Shown: positions 33,818-45,737, counted from the stretch's first letter. The stretch: 59,150 bases of DNA from Photobacterium chitinilyticum (GCF_004104355.1 NZ_RJLM01000014.1:1-59150), one strand, 5' to 3'. Notes: generated from the letters alone by a model not told the origin. Numbers and translations: made by a program.

Positions 33818-34279
33818 TTAAACTGGCAAAGCAGTAGTATATTTCAATGGCTCCATGGCAAATGTTGAAGTCACATTGGTCAGCCCTTCGATGCTGTTGA
33901 CCAGCTTCTTGTAGAACTTATCAAATGCCGCCATATCTGCCACCTGTACCTTCATCATGTAATCGTATTCACCGGCCATACGGTAGAACTCCATCACTTC
34001 GGGAAAATCCGATACCGTTGCGACAAAACAGTGATACCACTCTTTGGAATGATTACTGGTTTTGATCTGCACGAAAGCGGTGAATGACACGCCGAGCTTT
34101 ACCGGATCAAGCAAGGCTACACGCTGCCTGAGGATCCCGTTTTCTTCCAACCGCTTTAAACGCTTCCAGCACGGCGTTGTCGTTAGATTTACCGCCTCGG
34201 CCAACTCAGCCAGCGCCAAGGTACCATCCTGTTGCAACAAACGTAGCAATGTTCTGTCAGTGTTATCTAGATCAGCCAA
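33818..34279 (-). CDS. decR: Lrp/AsnC-family regulator, DecR-like
   Basis: The protein is 153 residues, with an N-terminal winged HTH ([43 protein letters not shown]) and a C-terminal RAM ligand domain ([35 protein letters not shown]). E. coli DecR responds to cysteine and controls cysteine detoxification. Here it diverges from a cysteine-synthase-like gene, which fits that role. The family's autoregulation probably acts in the 176-base divergent region. Confidence 0.8.
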   Translation of the reverse strand: MADLDNTDRTLLRLLQQDGTLALAELAEAVNLTTTPCWKRLKRLEENGILRQRVALLDPVKLGVSFTAFVQIKTSNHSKEWYHCFVATVSDFPEVMEFYRMAGEYDYMMKVQVADMAAFDKFYKKLVNSIEGLTNVTSTFAMEPLKYTTALPV

Positions 34280-34455
34280 TGTATTACCCCTAAATTACAG
34301 CATAGAGAAAATTTTTCTCCATATTATCGATATAAAAGCAAACAAAGCAAAGATTTTTCACCCTCTTCCAGTACTATGCTTACTATTCAAAACAAGAGTG
34401 ATCAGTTGGTTTTGCCAGCTAGACAGCCAGAGTTGTAAAGGAAGAAGGTAGAGAC

Positions 34456-35520
34456 ATGAACCATAACCCACAGTGGATTAACAGTGCTATCCGTAAGATA
34501 GAAGCGGATTTCCAGCGCTCTGCGGACACCCATTTAATCAAGCTGGAGCTTCCTTGTCTTGAGGGTATTGATATTTACCTGAAAGACGAAAGCACCCATC
34601 CGACAGGCAGCCTAAAGCACCGTCTGGCTCGCTCATTGTTCTTATATGCCCTGTGTAATGGCTGGATTGGTCAGGATACGACAGTGATCGAATCCTCGTC
34701 AGGCAGCACTGCAGTTTCCGAAGCCTACTTTGCCCGCCTGCTTGGCCTGCCGTTTGTTGCGGTTGTACCGCGCAAAACAGCGCAGAAAAAAATCGAACAG
34801 ATAGAGTTCTATGGCGGCCGCGCGCACTTCGTCGACAGCACAAGTGAAATCTATGCCGAGTCACGTCGTCTGGCCAAAGAGCTAAATGGCCATTACATGG
34901 ATCAGTTCACCTTTGCCGAGCGCGCAACAGACTGGCGCGGTAACAATAATATCGCCAACAGCATCTTCGAGCAGATGCAGCTCGAAGAGCATCCAATTCC
35001 AAGCTGGATTGTGATGAGTCCGGGAACTGGCGGTACGTCTGCGACTATCGGGCGCTATATCCGCTATCAGATGCATCAGACAAAACTCTGCGTCGTCGAT
35101 CCCGAGAATTCGGTCTTCCATGACTACTTTAAGACTCGCGATCTCAGCCTGACCAGTACTGTCGGTAGCCGTATTGAAGGAATTGGCCGCCCGCGCGTTG
35201 AACCAAGCTTTATTCCTGATGTGGTTGATGAAATGCGTACCATTGCCGATGCCGCCAGTATCGCCACCGTACACTGGCTGGAAAAGCTGTTGGGACGAAA
35301 AGCCGGCGCATCGACAGGCACAAACCTCTATGGCGTGCTCCAGCTTGCCTGTGAAATGAAAGCCCGTGGCGAGAAAGGCTCGATAGTTACCCTTCTCTGC
35401 GACAGTGGCGAGCGCTATCTGGATACCTATTTCAATGAGCAGTGGGTTACCGACAACATCGGTGATATCTCTGCTTATCTTAGCCAACTGGAATCTTTCG
35501 AGAAAACTGGTTCGTTATAA
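34456..35520 (+). CDS. PLP-dependent cysteine synthase-like enzyme (possible cysteine desulfhydrase)
   Basis: The 354-residue fold-type II PLP enzyme has its Schiff-base lysine in [24 protein letters not shown] (substrate loop) and [14 protein letters not shown] (phosphate-binding glycine loop) follow. It is close to O-acetylserine sulfhydrylases, but its N-terminus and place beside a DecR-like regulator suggest cysteine breakdown rather than synthesis. That is inference. AAGGAAGAAGGTAGAGAC precedes ATG. Confidence 0.85.
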   Translation: MNHNPQWINSAIRKIEADFQRSADTHLIKLELPCLEGIDIYLKDESTHPTGSLKHRLARSLFLYALCNGWIGQDTTVIESSSGSTAVSEAYFARLLGLPFVAVVPRKTAQKKIEQIEFYGGRAHFVDSTSEIYAESRRLAKELNGHYMDQFTFAERATDWRGNNNIANSIFEQMQLEEHPIPSWIVMSPGTGGTSATIGRYIRYQMHQTKLCVVDPENSVFHDYFKTRDLSLTSTVGSRIEGIGRPRVEPSFIPDVVDEMRTIADAASIATVHWLEKLLGRKAGASTGTNLYGVLQLACEMKARGEKGSIVTLLCDSGERYLDTYFNEQWVTDNIGDISAYLSQLESFEKTGSL

Positions 35521-35557
35521 ATAGTAATTTTTGTTCTACCCTGAAATCTACACGTTT

Positions 35558-35583
35558 GCCGCAGCCTGCCTGCGGCTTTTTTT
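35558..35583 (+). terminator. Terminator after the cysteine synthase-like gene
   Basis: GCCGCAG-CCTGC-CTGCGGC followed by seven T. Confidence 0.88.
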
Positions 35584-35722
35584 CATCTTCAGACCAGAGA
35601 AACTTTTCTCGCATACTACTCTGAGGTAGCATTGCCTTGCCAACAGAGAACCTGCTGATTGGTATCTTAATTCAAGCCACCGACTGTTTTTCGGTAAGGC
35701 TACAACACAGGAAATACAAAGT

Positions 35723-36421
35723 ATGCGTAAAGCCGTTGTCGTTTTTAGTGGCGGTCAAGACTCCACGACCTGCCTGATCCAAGCTTTGGCCAACTACGAT
35801 GAAGTTCACTGCATCACATTCGACTATGGCCAGCGCCATAAGTTGGAAATTGAAGTCGCCCAGTCGGTTGCCAAAGAGCTCGGCGTAACAGCGCACAAAG
35901 TAATGGATGTCGGCTTACTCAACGAGCTAGCTATCAGCTCGCTGACCCGAGACAACATTGCCGTTTCGCATGAATTGCAGGAAAACGGTCTGCCAAACTC
36001 TTTTGTTCCCGGCCGAAACATTTTATTCCTGACTCTGGCTGGGATCTATGCCTACCAAATTGGCGCTGACGCCGTGATCACCGGAGTATGCGAAACCGAC
36101 TTTTCCGGCTACCCAGACTGCCGCGACGAATTCGTTAAATCGCTCAATCAGTCTCTGGTGCTTGGCATGGATCGTCCGCTGAACATCGAGACGCCATTGA
36201 TGTGGCTAAACAAAGCTGAGACTTGGGCTCTGGCCGATCAGTACAACAAACTGAATTTCGTTCGCGAGCAAACTCTAACCTGCTACAACGGCATCATTGG
36301 CGATGGCTGTGGCGATTGCCCGTCTTGCGATCTGCGTCGTGCCGGTCTGGAAGACTACCTGAACAATAAACAGCCGGTAATGGCAGAGCTACAGGCCAAG
36401 CAAGCCAAGGGCAGAGCCTAA
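35723..36421 (+). CDS. queC: 7-cyano-7-deazaguanine synthase
   Basis: The 232-residue enzyme converts carboxy-deazaguanine to preQ0 in the queuosine tRNA pathway, using ATP and ammonia. It has the N-type PP-loop [13 protein letters not shown] (7-19) and the C-terminal zinc site [10 protein letters not shown], with an additional upstream Cys in [16 protein letters not shown] is typical. The length is standard. ATG is at 35723, preceded by an AGGAAATACAAAGT ribosome site. Confidence 0.95.
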   Translation: MRKAVVVFSGGQDSTTCLIQALANYDEVHCITFDYGQRHKLEIEVAQSVAKELGVTAHKVMDVGLLNELAISSLTRDNIAVSHELQENGLPNSFVPGRNILFLTLAGIYAYQIGADAVITGVCETDFSGYPDCRDEFVKSLNQSLVLGMDRPLNIETPLMWLNKAETWALADQYNKLNFVREQTLTCYNGIIGDGCGDCPSCDLRRAGLEDYLNNKQPVMAELQAKQAKGRA

Positions 36422-36460
36422 TCATCTGACGGTTAACTACCGACAAGATTATTGCCATAA

Positions 36461-36489
36461 AAAAACCGGAGTACATACTCCGGTTTTTT
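36461..36489. terminator. Bidirectional terminator between queC and prmB
   Basis: AAAAACCGGAGT and ACTCCGGTTTTT form a stem with A and T tails on both sides, serving the two convergent genes. Confidence 0.9.
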
Positions 36490-36515
36490 ATATCTCGCTC
36501 AAGCTGACTGGCGAC

Positions 36516-37448
36516 TTAGTCACGGTAGAGTGAAAAGTCCTCTTGGCACTCAAGCAGTTGCTCACGAGTCATCATGAATACGCCGTGGCCACCGTTCTCA
36601 AACTCAATCCAGGTAAATGGAATGTGCGGATACTGCTCTTCCATATGGATCATCGAGTTACCGACTTCACAGATCAAGACACCGTTTTCTTTCAGGTAAT
36701 CCGGTGCATTGGCAAGAATGCGGCGAACCAGCTTCAGGCCGTCCGTACCCGCAGCTAGACCAAGCTCCGGCTCATGGCGGAACTCTTCAGGTAGGCTGTT
36801 CATGTCTTCCTGATCAACATACGGCGGGTTGGTCACAATCAGGTCGTACTGATCTTTTGGTACATCGCGCAAGAGATCAGAACGCAGAGGGGTCACCTGC
36901 TGCTCCAGGCCATGATCCTGAATGTTCTGCTCGGCAACTTCCAGCGCATCCGTCGAGATATCGACCAGATCAACCTCGGCTTCCGGGAAGGCATGCGCGC
37001 AGGCAATACCGATACAGCCGCTGCCGGTACACAGATCCATGATGCGAGTCGGGCTCTCGGCCAAGAAAGGTTCAAAACCATTCTCAATTAGCTCGCCAAT
37101 CGGTGAGCGTGGTACCAATACGCGCTCGTCCACAAAGAATTCCATGCCACAGAACCATGCTTTATTGGTCATGTAGGACACTGGTGTACGCTCGTTGATA
37201 CGGCGGATCACGCGCTCAACAATGCGCAGACGTTCGCTGCTGGTCAGGCGCGAAAAGCGAACTTCCGATGGAACATCTAACGGCAGGTAGAGGCTTGGCA
37301 GCACCAACTGTACCGCTTCGTCCCACGCATTATCCGTGCCGTGACCATAAAAAAGACCTGCAGCATTGAAACGGCTTACCGTCCAACGTAGCATGTCCTG
37401 CAAAGTGTGAAGTTCGTTGACGGCTTCGTCGACAAAAATCTTATCCAA
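36516..37448 (-). CDS. prmB: Ribosomal protein L3 glutamine methyltransferase
   Basis: The 310-residue class I methyltransferase modifies Gln150 of L3 during 50S assembly. It has the SAM motif [16 protein letters not shown] and the catalytic [12 protein letters not shown]. The N-terminal helical domain ([15 protein letters not shown]) distinguishes PrmB from PrmC. It is divergent from smrB, as in other gammaproteobacteria. Confidence 0.95.
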   Translation of the reverse strand: MDKIFVDEAVNELHTLQDMLRWTVSRFNAAGLFYGHGTDNAWDEAVQLVLPSLYLPLDVPSEVRFSRLTSSERLRIVERVIRRINERTPVSYMTNKAWFCGMEFFVDERVLVPRSPIGELIENGFEPFLAESPTRIMDLCTGSGCIGIACAHAFPEAEVDLVDISTDALEVAEQNIQDHGLEQQVTPLRSDLLRDVPKDQYDLIVTNPPYVDQEDMNSLPEEFRHEPELGLAAGTDGLKLVRRILANAPDYLKENGVLICEVGNSMIHMEEQYPHIPFTWIEFENGGHGVFMMTREQLLECQEDFSLYRD

Positions 37449-37501
37449 AATAGCCTCCGGATGACGCTACAATACCGCTATAGAGTTGTTGGAATATCAT
37501 T

Positions 37502-38032
37502 ATGAGTAAAAAAGATCTTACCCTGGGAGATGACCTGGCACTCTTTCAGGATGCGGTTAAAGGCGTAAAAAAGTTGTCGCATGATACCATAATCACGCCA
37601 CGCCGACAGAGCCCAAAGAGTGATAAGCCCAAAGTCTCAGAAAAAGAGACCCAAAATCACGAGTTTTACTTCTCTGATGAGTTTGAACCCCACCTCAACG
37701 AGCATGGACCAACTCAGTATGCGCGCACCGGGGTGTCGAAATATGAAGTGAAGAAGTTACGCCGCGGGGTGTATGTACCTGATATGTATCTGGACATGCA
37801 TGGGATGACCCAGCAAGAAGCAAAACGCGAGCTAGCTGCAATGATTGCCGCCTGCATTAAAGAAAGTGTGTCCTGCGCCTGTGTGATGCACGGCATTGGC
37901 AAGCACATTCTGAAGCAGAAAGCCCCGTTATGGCTGGCCCAGCATCCTGACGTAATGGCCTTTCACCAAGCCCCGCTGGAGTTCGGTGGTAATGGTGCAC
38001 TATTGGTGCTAATTGATATACCGGAGAGATAG
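37502..38032 (+). CDS. smrB: Smr-domain endonuclease SmrB, ribosome rescue factor
   Basis: The protein has 176 residues. SmrB cuts mRNA between collided ribosomes. The C-terminal Smr domain carries LDMHGMTQQEAKREL (the DxH motif) and VMHGIGKHILKQ (the HGxG motif), followed by APLEFGGNGALLVLI. The N-terminal part has the charged hook that contacts the disome. The start is 53 bases from that of divergent prmB. Confidence 0.94.
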   Translation: MSKKDLTLGDDLALFQDAVKGVKKLSHDTIITPRRQSPKSDKPKVSEKETQNHEFYFSDEFEPHLNEHGPTQYARTGVSKYEVKKLRRGVYVPDMYLDMHGMTQQEAKRELAAMIAACIKESVSCACVMHGIGKHILKQKAPLWLAQHPDVMAFHQAPLEFGGNGALLVLIDIPER

Positions 38033-38124
38033 ACTGAAGAGGCGAGAGCCTAGGTACGAGTGTCGAGAGAAAACATAATGCAGTTTATTGCTCATCACTT
38101 AACGACTAGATTCTCACCACTTTT

Positions 38125-38484
38125 CTAGTAAACATATTTCGCCAACGCGCCCACATTGATCACCTGACCTTCCACAATCAGCGTCACTTCCCCGCTGTCA
38201 CAGATCTGCATGCGGGTTTTCACTGCGCCTTCACTGTAGTAGTGCTCGCAGTTTCCGTTTCGGGCGCTATCTATACGTGAAAAAATAGTGATCCCACCTG
38301 ATCTGAAAATGCTTTGTGGTGCTGCAAACGTCAAGGTGCTGCCAGATGCAGAGATGTGCATTTCTTCACTGACACCGTTAGCCCACTTTATTGCGCCATT
38401 AGCATTAATGCTCGGGCTTCGAGGCCCCTGGATACAACCAGCTAACAGTGCAGTGCTGAGGATTGCAAAAATTTTACCTTTCAT
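38125..38484 (-). CDS. Small lipoprotein, unknown function
   Basis: The protein is 119 residues from MKGKIFAILSTALLAGC, a good lipoprotein signal with lipobox LLAGC. The mature part is beta-rich, with a pair of Cys (GNCEHYY and MQICDSG) that may form a disulfide. No family recognised. An in-frame ATG 14 codons upstream would spoil the signal, so I reject it. Confidence 0.7.
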   Translation of the reverse strand: MKGKIFAILSTALLAGCIQGPRSPSINANGAIKWANGVSEEMHISASGSTLTFAAPQSIFRSGGITIFSRIDSARNGNCEHYYSEGAVKTRMQICDSGEVTLIVEGQVINVGALAKYVY

Positions 38485-38627
38485 AACAGTAGCTTTGTTA
38501 ATTCTCGTTCGATGAATGATACTCAATCCTCTGGGGATTAAACCTCAATTGACTAAATCTGAGCACTAAATCAACGCTCCAGAACTATATCGGCAGCCGT
38601 GCCTAAATCCTTAGCACCTAATTTTCA

Positions 38628-39101
38628 TTATCCTTCGGGGTTGGCCTGCCACAAAAACTCGACCTCTTCACCATCGGGTTGGTAATCAAGGGCGGCAATC
38701 GCGGATGTGCGGAACATTGGGGGTTGAAGCCCCGGAGCAAGCTCTGCTGTTAGATAACCGACTAGCGGCAGGTGCGAAACAATCAGGACGGTTTCTGGAC
38801 GTTCTACAGCAATAACCGCCTTCAGGTAGGCTGCGACTTCTTCTGCTTCGCCGTAAGGCGTTATCTCATCGACAGTCATCAAACGCTTAGGCTCCGGCAA
38901 CTGTTCAGCCATCGCCTGCCAAGTCTGCTGGGCACGTAAGTAAGGGCTTACCCATACCATATCAAGCCCATCTTTTAGCTGGCTTGTTAGCTGGAGTGCC
39001 ATCTGTTCGGAGTGTGATTCACCACGTACTGTCAGAGGTCGCTCCGCATCAGAGGGAGCAAAGTTCTGTGCCTCACCGTGACGCATGATATAAATTCGCA
39101 T
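38628..39101 (-). CDS. sixA: Phosphohistidine phosphatase SixA
   Basis: The 157-residue RHG-type phosphatase has MRHGEAQ at residues 6-12 (Arg7, His8) and the second histidine in VLIVSHLPLVG. SixA dephosphorylates the phosphotransfer histidine of ArcB and the nitrogen PTS protein NPr. It is commonly found next to fadIJ in gammaproteobacteria, as here. Confidence 0.93.
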   Translation of the reverse strand: MRIYIMRHGEAQNFAPSDAERPLTVRGESHSEQMALQLTSQLKDGLDMVWVSPYLRAQQTWQAMAEQLPEPKRLMTVDEITPYGEAEEVAAYLKAVIAVERPETVLIVSHLPLVGYLTAELAPGLQPPMFRTSAIAALDYQPDGEEVEFLWQANPEG

Positions 39102-39463
39102 ATAGCCTATCCAATAAACTCGTCCTATTAACTAACCGGACCGTCAGCACCAGGTTATCTTGCTAAACAAGCAAGCACTTACAATCTGCAGTGAGTCAAT
39201 ACGACTAGAGAGTACTTCCAATCAGCCGCTATGCTAGCAAGTCCTGCCGAAGCTGAATAGCCATTCTGCACATTCTGTTACCGTTCCGTGACCGATGAAA
39301 CGCCTAAGCAAAAAAATCCGCAACTTGGTATGATAAATCCGTAGCCCTCCCCCCCGGCTCACCGAGGGTTTGATGCGAATAAGAATCACGGTGAAGTTAA
39401 TTTGCCACCCTTTATATTGAGCGTCATAATTAGCTTAATTTCCTAAGAAAATAGGCTCTTCAC
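39102..39463. other. Intergenic region sixA to M16 peptidase
   Basis: No gene seen. It must hold divergent promoters; no clear operator was found. Confidence 0.4.
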
Positions 39464-42229
39464 GTGCATATTAGTCCTAATGATCCTAAGCAGTACCGCT
39501 ACCTAACTTTAGACAACAAGCTTAAGGTTCTTTTGGTACATGATGCTGATGCTCCCCGTTCTGCCGCTGCATTATCAGTCAATGTCGGTCATTTTGATGA
39601 TCCGGTTGAACGACAGGGCATGGCGCACTTTCTAGAGCATATGCTATTTCTCGGCACGGAAAAGTATCCCAAAGTGGGTGAGTTTCAGACATTTATCAAC
39701 CAAAGCGGTGGTAGTAATAACGCCTGGACCGGGACAGAGAATACGACATACTTTTTTGAAGTCAGCCCCCATGCCTTTAGTGAAGGGCTTGATCGCTTCG
39801 GTCAGTTTTTTACCGCTCCGCTCTTTAATGAGGAAGCGGTTGACAAAGAACGCCAAGCTGTTAATTCCGAATATAAATTAAAAATAAAAGACGATGTTCG
39901 TCGTCTATATCAGGTCCATAAGGAAACCATTAACCCAGCGCACCCCTTTGCCAAGTTTTCTGTCGGCGATCTGACAACATTAGACGACAGAGATGACACT
40001 TCTATTCGTGACGAACTTATCGACTTTTATCGAACCCATTATTCTGCTGATCTGATGAGCCTGGTACTACTCGGTCCGCAGTCACTGGACGAGCTTGAAA
40101 GTTATACCACAACATTTTTTGCTCACATTCCGAATTCAGACACTACCAGGCCGGCAATTACCGAGCCGTTGGTTACCGCCAACGAAACAGCAAAATTCAT
40201 ATGCATTGAGCCTATAAAAGAAGTTCGAAAGCTCACCCTGTCTTTTGCGATGCCCTCTGTCGATCAATATTATCGCCAAAAACCGCTCTCATATATTGCT
40301 CACCTGCTGGGTAATGAAGGCAGTGGCAGCCTTATGTCGGTGCTGAAAAGTCGTGGACTGATCAACACGCTAGCGGCCGGCGGCGGAGTCAACGGCAGCA
40401 ATTTCCGCGAATTTACGGTTAGCCTGAACCTGACTCCAAAGGGAATGGATCATATTGACGATATCGTCACCGCTGTTTTTCAATATATCAAACTCATCGA
40501 GCAACAAGGCTTTGATGAGTGGCGCTACAAAGAAAAACAGGCCGTGCTAGAGCAAGCGTTCCGGTATCAGGAAAAAAGCCGTCCGTTAGATACGGTCAGC
40601 TATCTGGTCATGAATATGTTTCACTACGCACCGGAAGATGTTATCTACGGTGACTACATGATGGCAGGGTATGATGAGACACTAAAGCGTGAACTGCTTG
40701 AGTCCCTCACGCCAGACAACATGCGGCTGGTTCTGGTTGCTCAGGGGCAGAATTATGATCAGGTTGCTCAGTGGTACCATACACCGTATTCCGTCACTCC
40801 CTTTACCGACGAGCAACTAACACGCTGGCAACAGGTTGAGGTAAGTCCTGAATTCAGCCTGCCCGAAATAAACCCTTACATCTGTGAGCAGCTTGATCCG
40901 CATCCGCTGACGCAGGGATCCGAACAGCCACCCCAGCTGATCCAGGATCTTCCTGGTTTCCGTCTGTGGTACAAGCAGGAACATGAGTTCCGCGTTCCCA
41001 AAGGCGTGGTATATGTGGCGATTGATAGCCCCCATGCCGTCGATACGCCACGAAATATTGTAAAAACTCGCCTCTGCGTCGAGATGTTGCTGGAGGCCAT
41101 CAATGAATCGGCCTACCCGGCAGAGATCGCGGGGATGTCATACAACCTGTATTCTCATCAAGGTGGAGTCACCCTCCAGTTATCTGGGTTTAGCGAAAAG
41201 CAGCCTCTGTTAATGAAACTGTTGCTTGACCGTTTTGCAGGCCGGACATTTAACCCGGAAAGGTTTCAGAACATCAAGGCGCAGATGCTTCGCAACTGGC
41301 GTAATGCCGCTGAGGACAAGCCGATCTCTCAGCTATTCAATGAACTGACCGGTGTATTGCAGCCCAATAACCCACCGTATCCGGTTCTTATCGAGGCTCT
41401 GGAGTCAATCGAGGTCGATGAGCTTCCTGAATTTGTCGAGGCAATGTTTGCCGAGCTGCACATCGACACGTTCATCTACGGAAACTGGCAGAAACAAGAT
41501 GCTCTCGCACTGGCAGAGTTGCTCAAAGATGCTTTCCGTGTGACCGACCAACTCTATGGCGAATCGCAGCGACCACTGGTTCGCTTGGACCAAGTTGGTA
41601 CCCTGCGCCACGAGGTGAACTGTAACCACGCAGACTCGGCCATTTTGATGTACTACCAATCACGAAAAACGACACCGAGAAAAATTGCTGTTTACACCTT
41701 GGCCAATCACCTGATGTCGACCACTTTTTTCCATGAGCTACGTACCCGCCAACAGCTAGGGTATATGGTCGGAACCGCAAACCTGCCCCTCAATCGACAC
41801 CCCGGGCTGATTTTGTATATCCAATCGCCGGTAGCTGCCCCCGCCCAGCTATCCGAGGCCATTGATGATTTCACCAATGCCTTCGCTCTCGTCCTGCTGG
41901 AACTCAACGAGGCACAATGGCAGGCCAGCAAACAAGGACTTATCGCCCAGATTTCTGAACCTGACACCAACTTGCGAGCCCGGGCACAGCGATTCTGGGT
42001 CAGCATCGGCAACAAAGATACTGAGTTCAACCAGCGTCAGAAAGTCGTGCAGGAGCTGCAAAATCTCAGCCGAGCCGATATGGTGCGGTTCATTGTCGAT
42101 ATCATCAAGCCGCGCACCTCGAACCGGTTGGTTATGCACTGCAAGGGCCAGGCCCACAGTAACCTCGATACACTCAATATTGGCCAGCCAATTGAGTCCA
42201 TCGATGAGTTTCAGAAAAAAGCCCGCTAA
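39464..42229 (+). CDS. M16 (insulinase/pitrilysin) family zinc peptidase
   Basis: The 921-residue protein has the inverted zinc motif HFLEH at 55-59, and the third ligand lies in ERQAVNSEYK about 75 residues later. It has the four-domain layout of pitrilysin. There is no signal peptide, so it is likely cytoplasmic, unlike periplasmic E. coli protease III. Start codon is GTG, fitted to the family's usual opening SPNDPKQYRYLTLDN. The RQQLGYMVG motif near residue 760 is the conserved C-terminal active-site helper. Confidence 0.92.
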   Translation: MHISPNDPKQYRYLTLDNKLKVLLVHDADAPRSAAALSVNVGHFDDPVERQGMAHFLEHMLFLGTEKYPKVGEFQTFINQSGGSNNAWTGTENTTYFFEVSPHAFSEGLDRFGQFFTAPLFNEEAVDKERQAVNSEYKLKIKDDVRRLYQVHKETINPAHPFAKFSVGDLTTLDDRDDTSIRDELIDFYRTHYSADLMSLVLLGPQSLDELESYTTTFFAHIPNSDTTRPAITEPLVTANETAKFICIEPIKEVRKLTLSFAMPSVDQYYRQKPLSYIAHLLGNEGSGSLMSVLKSRGLINTLAAGGGVNGSNFREFTVSLNLTPKGMDHIDDIVTAVFQYIKLIEQQGFDEWRYKEKQAVLEQAFRYQEKSRPLDTVSYLVMNMFHYAPEDVIYGDYMMAGYDETLKRELLESLTPDNMRLVLVAQGQNYDQVAQWYHTPYSVTPFTDEQLTRWQQVEVSPEFSLPEINPYICEQLDPHPLTQGSEQPPQLIQDLPGFRLWYKQEHEFRVPKGVVYVAIDSPHAVDTPRNIVKTRLCVEMLLEAINESAYPAEIAGMSYNLYSHQGGVTLQLSGFSEKQPLLMKLLLDRFAGRTFNPERFQNIKAQMLRNWRNAAEDKPISQLFNELTGVLQPNNPPYPVLIEALESIEVDELPEFVEAMFAELHIDTFIYGNWQKQDALALAELLKDAFRVTDQLYGESQRPLVRLDQVGTLRHEVNCNHADSAILMYYQSRKTTPRKIAVYTLANHLMSTTFFHELRTRQQLGYMVGTANLPLNRHPGLILYIQSPVAAPAQLSEAIDDFTNAFALVLLELNEAQWQASKQGLIAQISEPDTNLRARAQRFWVSIGNKDTEFNQRQKVVQELQNLSRADMVRFIVDIIKPRTSNRLVMHCKGQAHSNLDTLNIGQPIESIDEFQKKAR

Positions 42230-42260
42230 TTCTGCGAAAAAGCAGTAAGAAGTGAATAAA

Positions 42261-42286
42261 AAATGGCCTGCATTAGCAGGCCATTT
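42261..42286. terminator. Bidirectional terminator, M16 peptidase / fadJ
   Basis: AAATGGCCTGC-ATTA-GCAGGCCATTT separates two convergent genes. Confidence 0.88.
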
Positions 42287-42312
42287 CTCTTGTTATCACT
42301 CTCTTTACCGCT

Positions 42313-44427
42313 TTAGACTGAATAGAAGCTCTGCCCTTCATTGGCCATTGCTACTAGCTTGTCGCATGGTTTGAAGCGCTCACCGTATTTATCAGCATGC
42401 TCATCGAGCAGCTCGACGACTCGCTTGATCCCCAGCAGATCCATATAACGGAAAGGTCCCCCGAGGAACGGCGGAAAGCCAATACCGAAGATTGCGCCAA
42501 TATCACCATCTCGTGGTGACTGAATCACACCTTCATCCAGACAGCGGGCGGCTTCATTGAGCATCATCAGGATACAGCGCATGGCTAGATCCATGCCGTT
42601 TGCTTTTTTCTCCGGCTTAATGTTCAACAGCTTATAGACCGTCTTATCGACAGCCTTTTTCTTACTGTCATACAGGTAGAAGCCCTTGCCGCTCTTGCGC
42701 CCTTTGCGACCATCACTGAGCAAGATATCGAATACATCCGGCCCCTTGAATCGTTCACCCAGCTCCTCGACCATAATAGGCATGATCTTGGCACCAATAT
42801 CGACCCCAACCTCATCAAGCAAGGTAATTGGCCCGACCGGGAAGCCGAAGTCAAGCAATGCCGTATCCAAGTGCTCAATCGGTTCGCCACTGAGCAACAC
42901 CGATGCGGCTTCGTTCATGTAAGGAGCAAGAATACGGTTAACGTAAAAGCCGGCTTTATCACCCACCACAATCGGTGTTTTGCCTTGCTTCTTCGCCAAT
43001 GCCACGACCGTAGCAACTGTTTCAGGCGACGTTCCTGCGTGGGGGATCACCTCAACCAGCGGCATTTTTTCGACAGGGCTAAAATAGTGAAGACCGACGA
43101 CATTTTGCGGACGCTGAGCCGCCTCAGCAATCTGGTGGATCGGCAGCGAAGAAGTATTGGTAGCAAAAATCGTCTCCGCTTTTGCATTTTCCTCGATCTC
43201 TTTCACCATCTGATGCTTCAGGTTCAGATCTTCAAATACGGCCTCAATCACCACATCGGCGTGATTAAAACCGGTATAGTCAATCCCCCCGGTAATGCTC
43301 ATCATCTGCTTTTGCAACTCAGCTTTGCTGATGATGCGGCGCTTACGTTTCTTATCCAGCAGCTTATAGTTATAAGCAACGGCGTTCAAAATACCGTCAT
43401 TGGCTATATCTTTGATCCGGACAGGATATCCTGCCTTGGTCGCAGTAACATGACTGATACCGCCCCCCATCAAGCCGCCCCCCAGCACACCAACTCGTTT
43501 GATTGTGCCCGGCTTAGCATCTGAGCCAGTTTCTTTTTTCATCGCCGTTGTGGCAAAGAAAATGCTGCGCAGCGCTGCGGATTCGGATGACATCACCAGC
43601 TCGCCAAAGCGTTTGGCTTCTTGCTGTAACCCCTTCTCCATCCCAAACTGCAGGCCAAATTTAATGACTTCAAGAATGGCATCTGCTGCCGGATAATTGC
43701 CGCGAGTTTTTTCGCGGGTTTTCTTTGCGGCCTGATCAAATACCAAAGAGCGCCCAAGCGCATTACCGCCCATCGCCCAATCCTGAAACGAATGCTTGCG
43801 GCTCGGCTTGGCTTTCAGGGCCTGCTGTTCGGCGATATCGAGCAAAATACTCTGCGGGACAGCCTCATCGACAACACCTAGTTTTTTTGCTTTCTTGGCC
43901 CGCAATTGCTTGCCGGTCAGGATCATATCCAGCGCATTCGCCACTCCGACAAGACGAGGCAAACGCTGGGTTCCGCCCGAGCCCGGCAACAATCCAAGCT
44001 GTACTTCAGGTAAGCCCAAACGGGTTTTGTCATCATCGGAACAAACACGGCTGTGGCAGGCCAGTGCCAGCTCCATGCCGCCCCCCAGACATGGACCATG
44101 GATCGCCGCGACGACATGGAACGGCAGTGCTTCCAGCTCGGCAAACAGTTCTTGGCCCTTGGCAGCCAGCTGCTGTGCTTCTTCTGCTGTCGTGCAGGCC
44201 GCCAGCATGCGAATATCGGCACCGGCGATAAAGTTGTCCGGCTTGCCAGAGTGCACGACAAGGCCTTTGATGTCTTGTCGGCCTTTTAGCTCTGCCAATA
44301 CATCTGAAACTTGTTCGACAAACGCTGACTGCAGCGTATTCATTTTTTCTTCCGGCACATCGATTTTCAGCCAAGCAACACCGTTATCACCGTAAGATAG
44401 AGAAAATGCGGATTCTTGTTGGGTCAT
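42313..44427 (-). CDS. fadJ: Fatty acid oxidation complex alpha subunit FadJ
   Basis: The 704-residue protein combines an N-terminal enoyl-CoA hydratase with a C-terminal 3-hydroxyacyl-CoA dehydrogenase. The hydratase shows [10 protein letters not shown] and the catalytic Glu regions [14 protein letters not shown] and [14 protein letters not shown]. The dehydrogenase shows the NAD-binding [12 protein letters not shown] and [15 protein letters not shown]. It partners FadI in beta-oxidation. I start it at ATG 44425-44427, which overlaps the fadI stop by one base. Confidence 0.95.
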   Translation of the reverse strand: MTQQESAFSLSYGDNGVAWLKIDVPEEKMNTLQSAFVEQVSDVLAELKGRQDIKGLVVHSGKPDNFIAGADIRMLAACTTAEEAQQLAAKGQELFAELEALPFHVVAAIHGPCLGGGMELALACHSRVCSDDDKTRLGLPEVQLGLLPGSGGTQRLPRLVGVANALDMILTGKQLRAKKAKKLGVVDEAVPQSILLDIAEQQALKAKPSRKHSFQDWAMGGNALGRSLVFDQAAKKTREKTRGNYPAADAILEVIKFGLQFGMEKGLQQEAKRFGELVMSSESAALRSIFFATTAMKKETGSDAKPGTIKRVGVLGGGLMGGGISHVTATKAGYPVRIKDIANDGILNAVAYNYKLLDKKRKRRIISKAELQKQMMSITGGIDYTGFNHADVVIEAVFEDLNLKHQMVKEIEENAKAETIFATNTSSLPIHQIAEAAQRPQNVVGLHYFSPVEKMPLVEVIPHAGTSPETVATVVALAKKQGKTPIVVGDKAGFYVNRILAPYMNEAASVLLSGEPIEHLDTALLDFGFPVGPITLLDEVGVDIGAKIMPIMVEELGERFKGPDVFDILLSDGRKGRKSGKGFYLYDSKKKAVDKTVYKLLNIKPEKKANGMDLAMRCILMMLNEAARCLDEGVIQSPRDGDIGAIFGIGFPPFLGGPFRYMDLLGIKRVVELLDEHADKYGERFKPCDKLVAMANEGQSFYSV

Positions 44428-45737
44428 TATTCTGCCTCCAGGATCATTGCTGCACCTAAGCCACCAGCCGCACAAGCGGTATTCAATGCAATACCACCGC
44501 CACGACGCTGCAGTTCACGCAGTGTCTGGGTGATCATACGCGCCCCTGTCGCGGCAAACGGGTGACCATAAGCAATGGATCCCCCCAGCACATTGAACTT
44601 GTCCATATCAATTTCGCCAATAGCCTGGCTACGCCCCAGCTTTTCTTCGGCAAATTTCTTCGAACCAAACATCTTCACATTGGCCAGGGCCTGCGCAGCG
44701 AAGGCCTCGTGCATATCAATAAGAGTAAGGTCAGACAGACTCAAACCAGCACGGTCAAGCGCCATTGGCGTCGCATAAGACGGTCCCATCAACATATCTT
44801 TTTCTACGCCGATGGCAGAAAAGGCATACGAGCGGATATAGCCCAGCGGTTTCAACCCAAGCTCTTTTGCCCTGCCCTCTCGCATTAGCAGTATCGCAGC
44901 TGCACCGTCTGTCAACGGCGTCGCATTGGCCGCGGTTACCGAGCCGAACTTGCGATCGAAAGCCGGACGCAATTTGGCATAGGATTCCAGGGTAGAGTCT
45001 TCACGAATATTGTTATCTTTATCGATCCACTGACGGTAAGGTTCCGGGAAAGCCGTCATGACTTCCCCCTGGATCAGACCATCTTTCCATGCCTGCGCAG
45101 CCAAGGTATGAGAACGGTGGGCCAGCGCATCTTGCTCCTGGCGGGTAATACCATGCGTTTTTGCCATCTGCTCGGCGGTTTGCCCCATGCTTATGCCCGT
45201 TGAATACTCGGCAACGGCTGGTGGAACCGGCATCAAATCCTTCATACTGAGCTTACTAAGCAGTTTTAAACGCTTGCTCATTGTTCTGGCCTTGCTCAAT
45301 GCCAACAGCGTGGCCGCCATCTTCTTCGATACTCCGATAGGCAATACCGAAGAGGAATCGGCCCCGCCGGCAATACCGATATCGATAGTACCCGAGATAA
45401 TGCTTTCGGCAACATTGGCCGCAGCCTGAAAACTCGTCGCACAGGCCCGGGTGACACTGTAGGCATCAGTACCGATATTCATGCCGGTGCCCAGGACAAT
45501 TTCACGCGCAATATTAGGCGCTTCTGGCATTTGAATAACCTGGCCAAATACCACCTGTTCAATCACTTGCGGGTCAAGGTCAATCTGCTGCAGCATTTCA
45601 TTGACCACCATTTTCCCCATGTCCAATGCAGGAACGCCATTAAAGGCGGTGGCCTGACGGGCAAACGGGGTACGTAATCCACTTACAACTGCGATGCGCT
45701 CACCCTGATGTGTGGTGAGATTCTGGAGACGTGTCAT
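44427..45737 (-). CDS. fadI: 3-ketoacyl-CoA thiolase FadI
   Basis: The 436-residue thiolase has its nucleophilic Cys in [13 protein letters not shown], the catalytic His in [17 protein letters not shown] and the second Cys in [15 protein letters not shown]. It performs the last step of beta-oxidation and forms the FadIJ complex. It leads the fadIJ operon and is preceded by a FadR-like operator. Confidence 0.95.
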   Translation of the reverse strand: MTRLQNLTTHQGERIAVVSGLRTPFARQATAFNGVPALDMGKMVVNEMLQQIDLDPQVIEQVVFGQVIQMPEAPNIAREIVLGTGMNIGTDAYSVTRACATSFQAAANVAESIISGTIDIGIAGGADSSSVLPIGVSKKMAATLLALSKARTMSKRLKLLSKLSMKDLMPVPPAVAEYSTGISMGQTAEQMAKTHGITRQEQDALAHRSHTLAAQAWKDGLIQGEVMTAFPEPYRQWIDKDNNIREDSTLESYAKLRPAFDRKFGSVTAANATPLTDGAAAILLMREGRAKELGLKPLGYIRSYAFSAIGVEKDMLMGPSYATPMALDRAGLSLSDLTLIDMHEAFAAQALANVKMFGSKKFAEEKLGRSQAIGEIDMDKFNVLGGSIAYGHPFAATGARMITQTLRELQRRGGGIALNTACAAGGLGAAMILEAE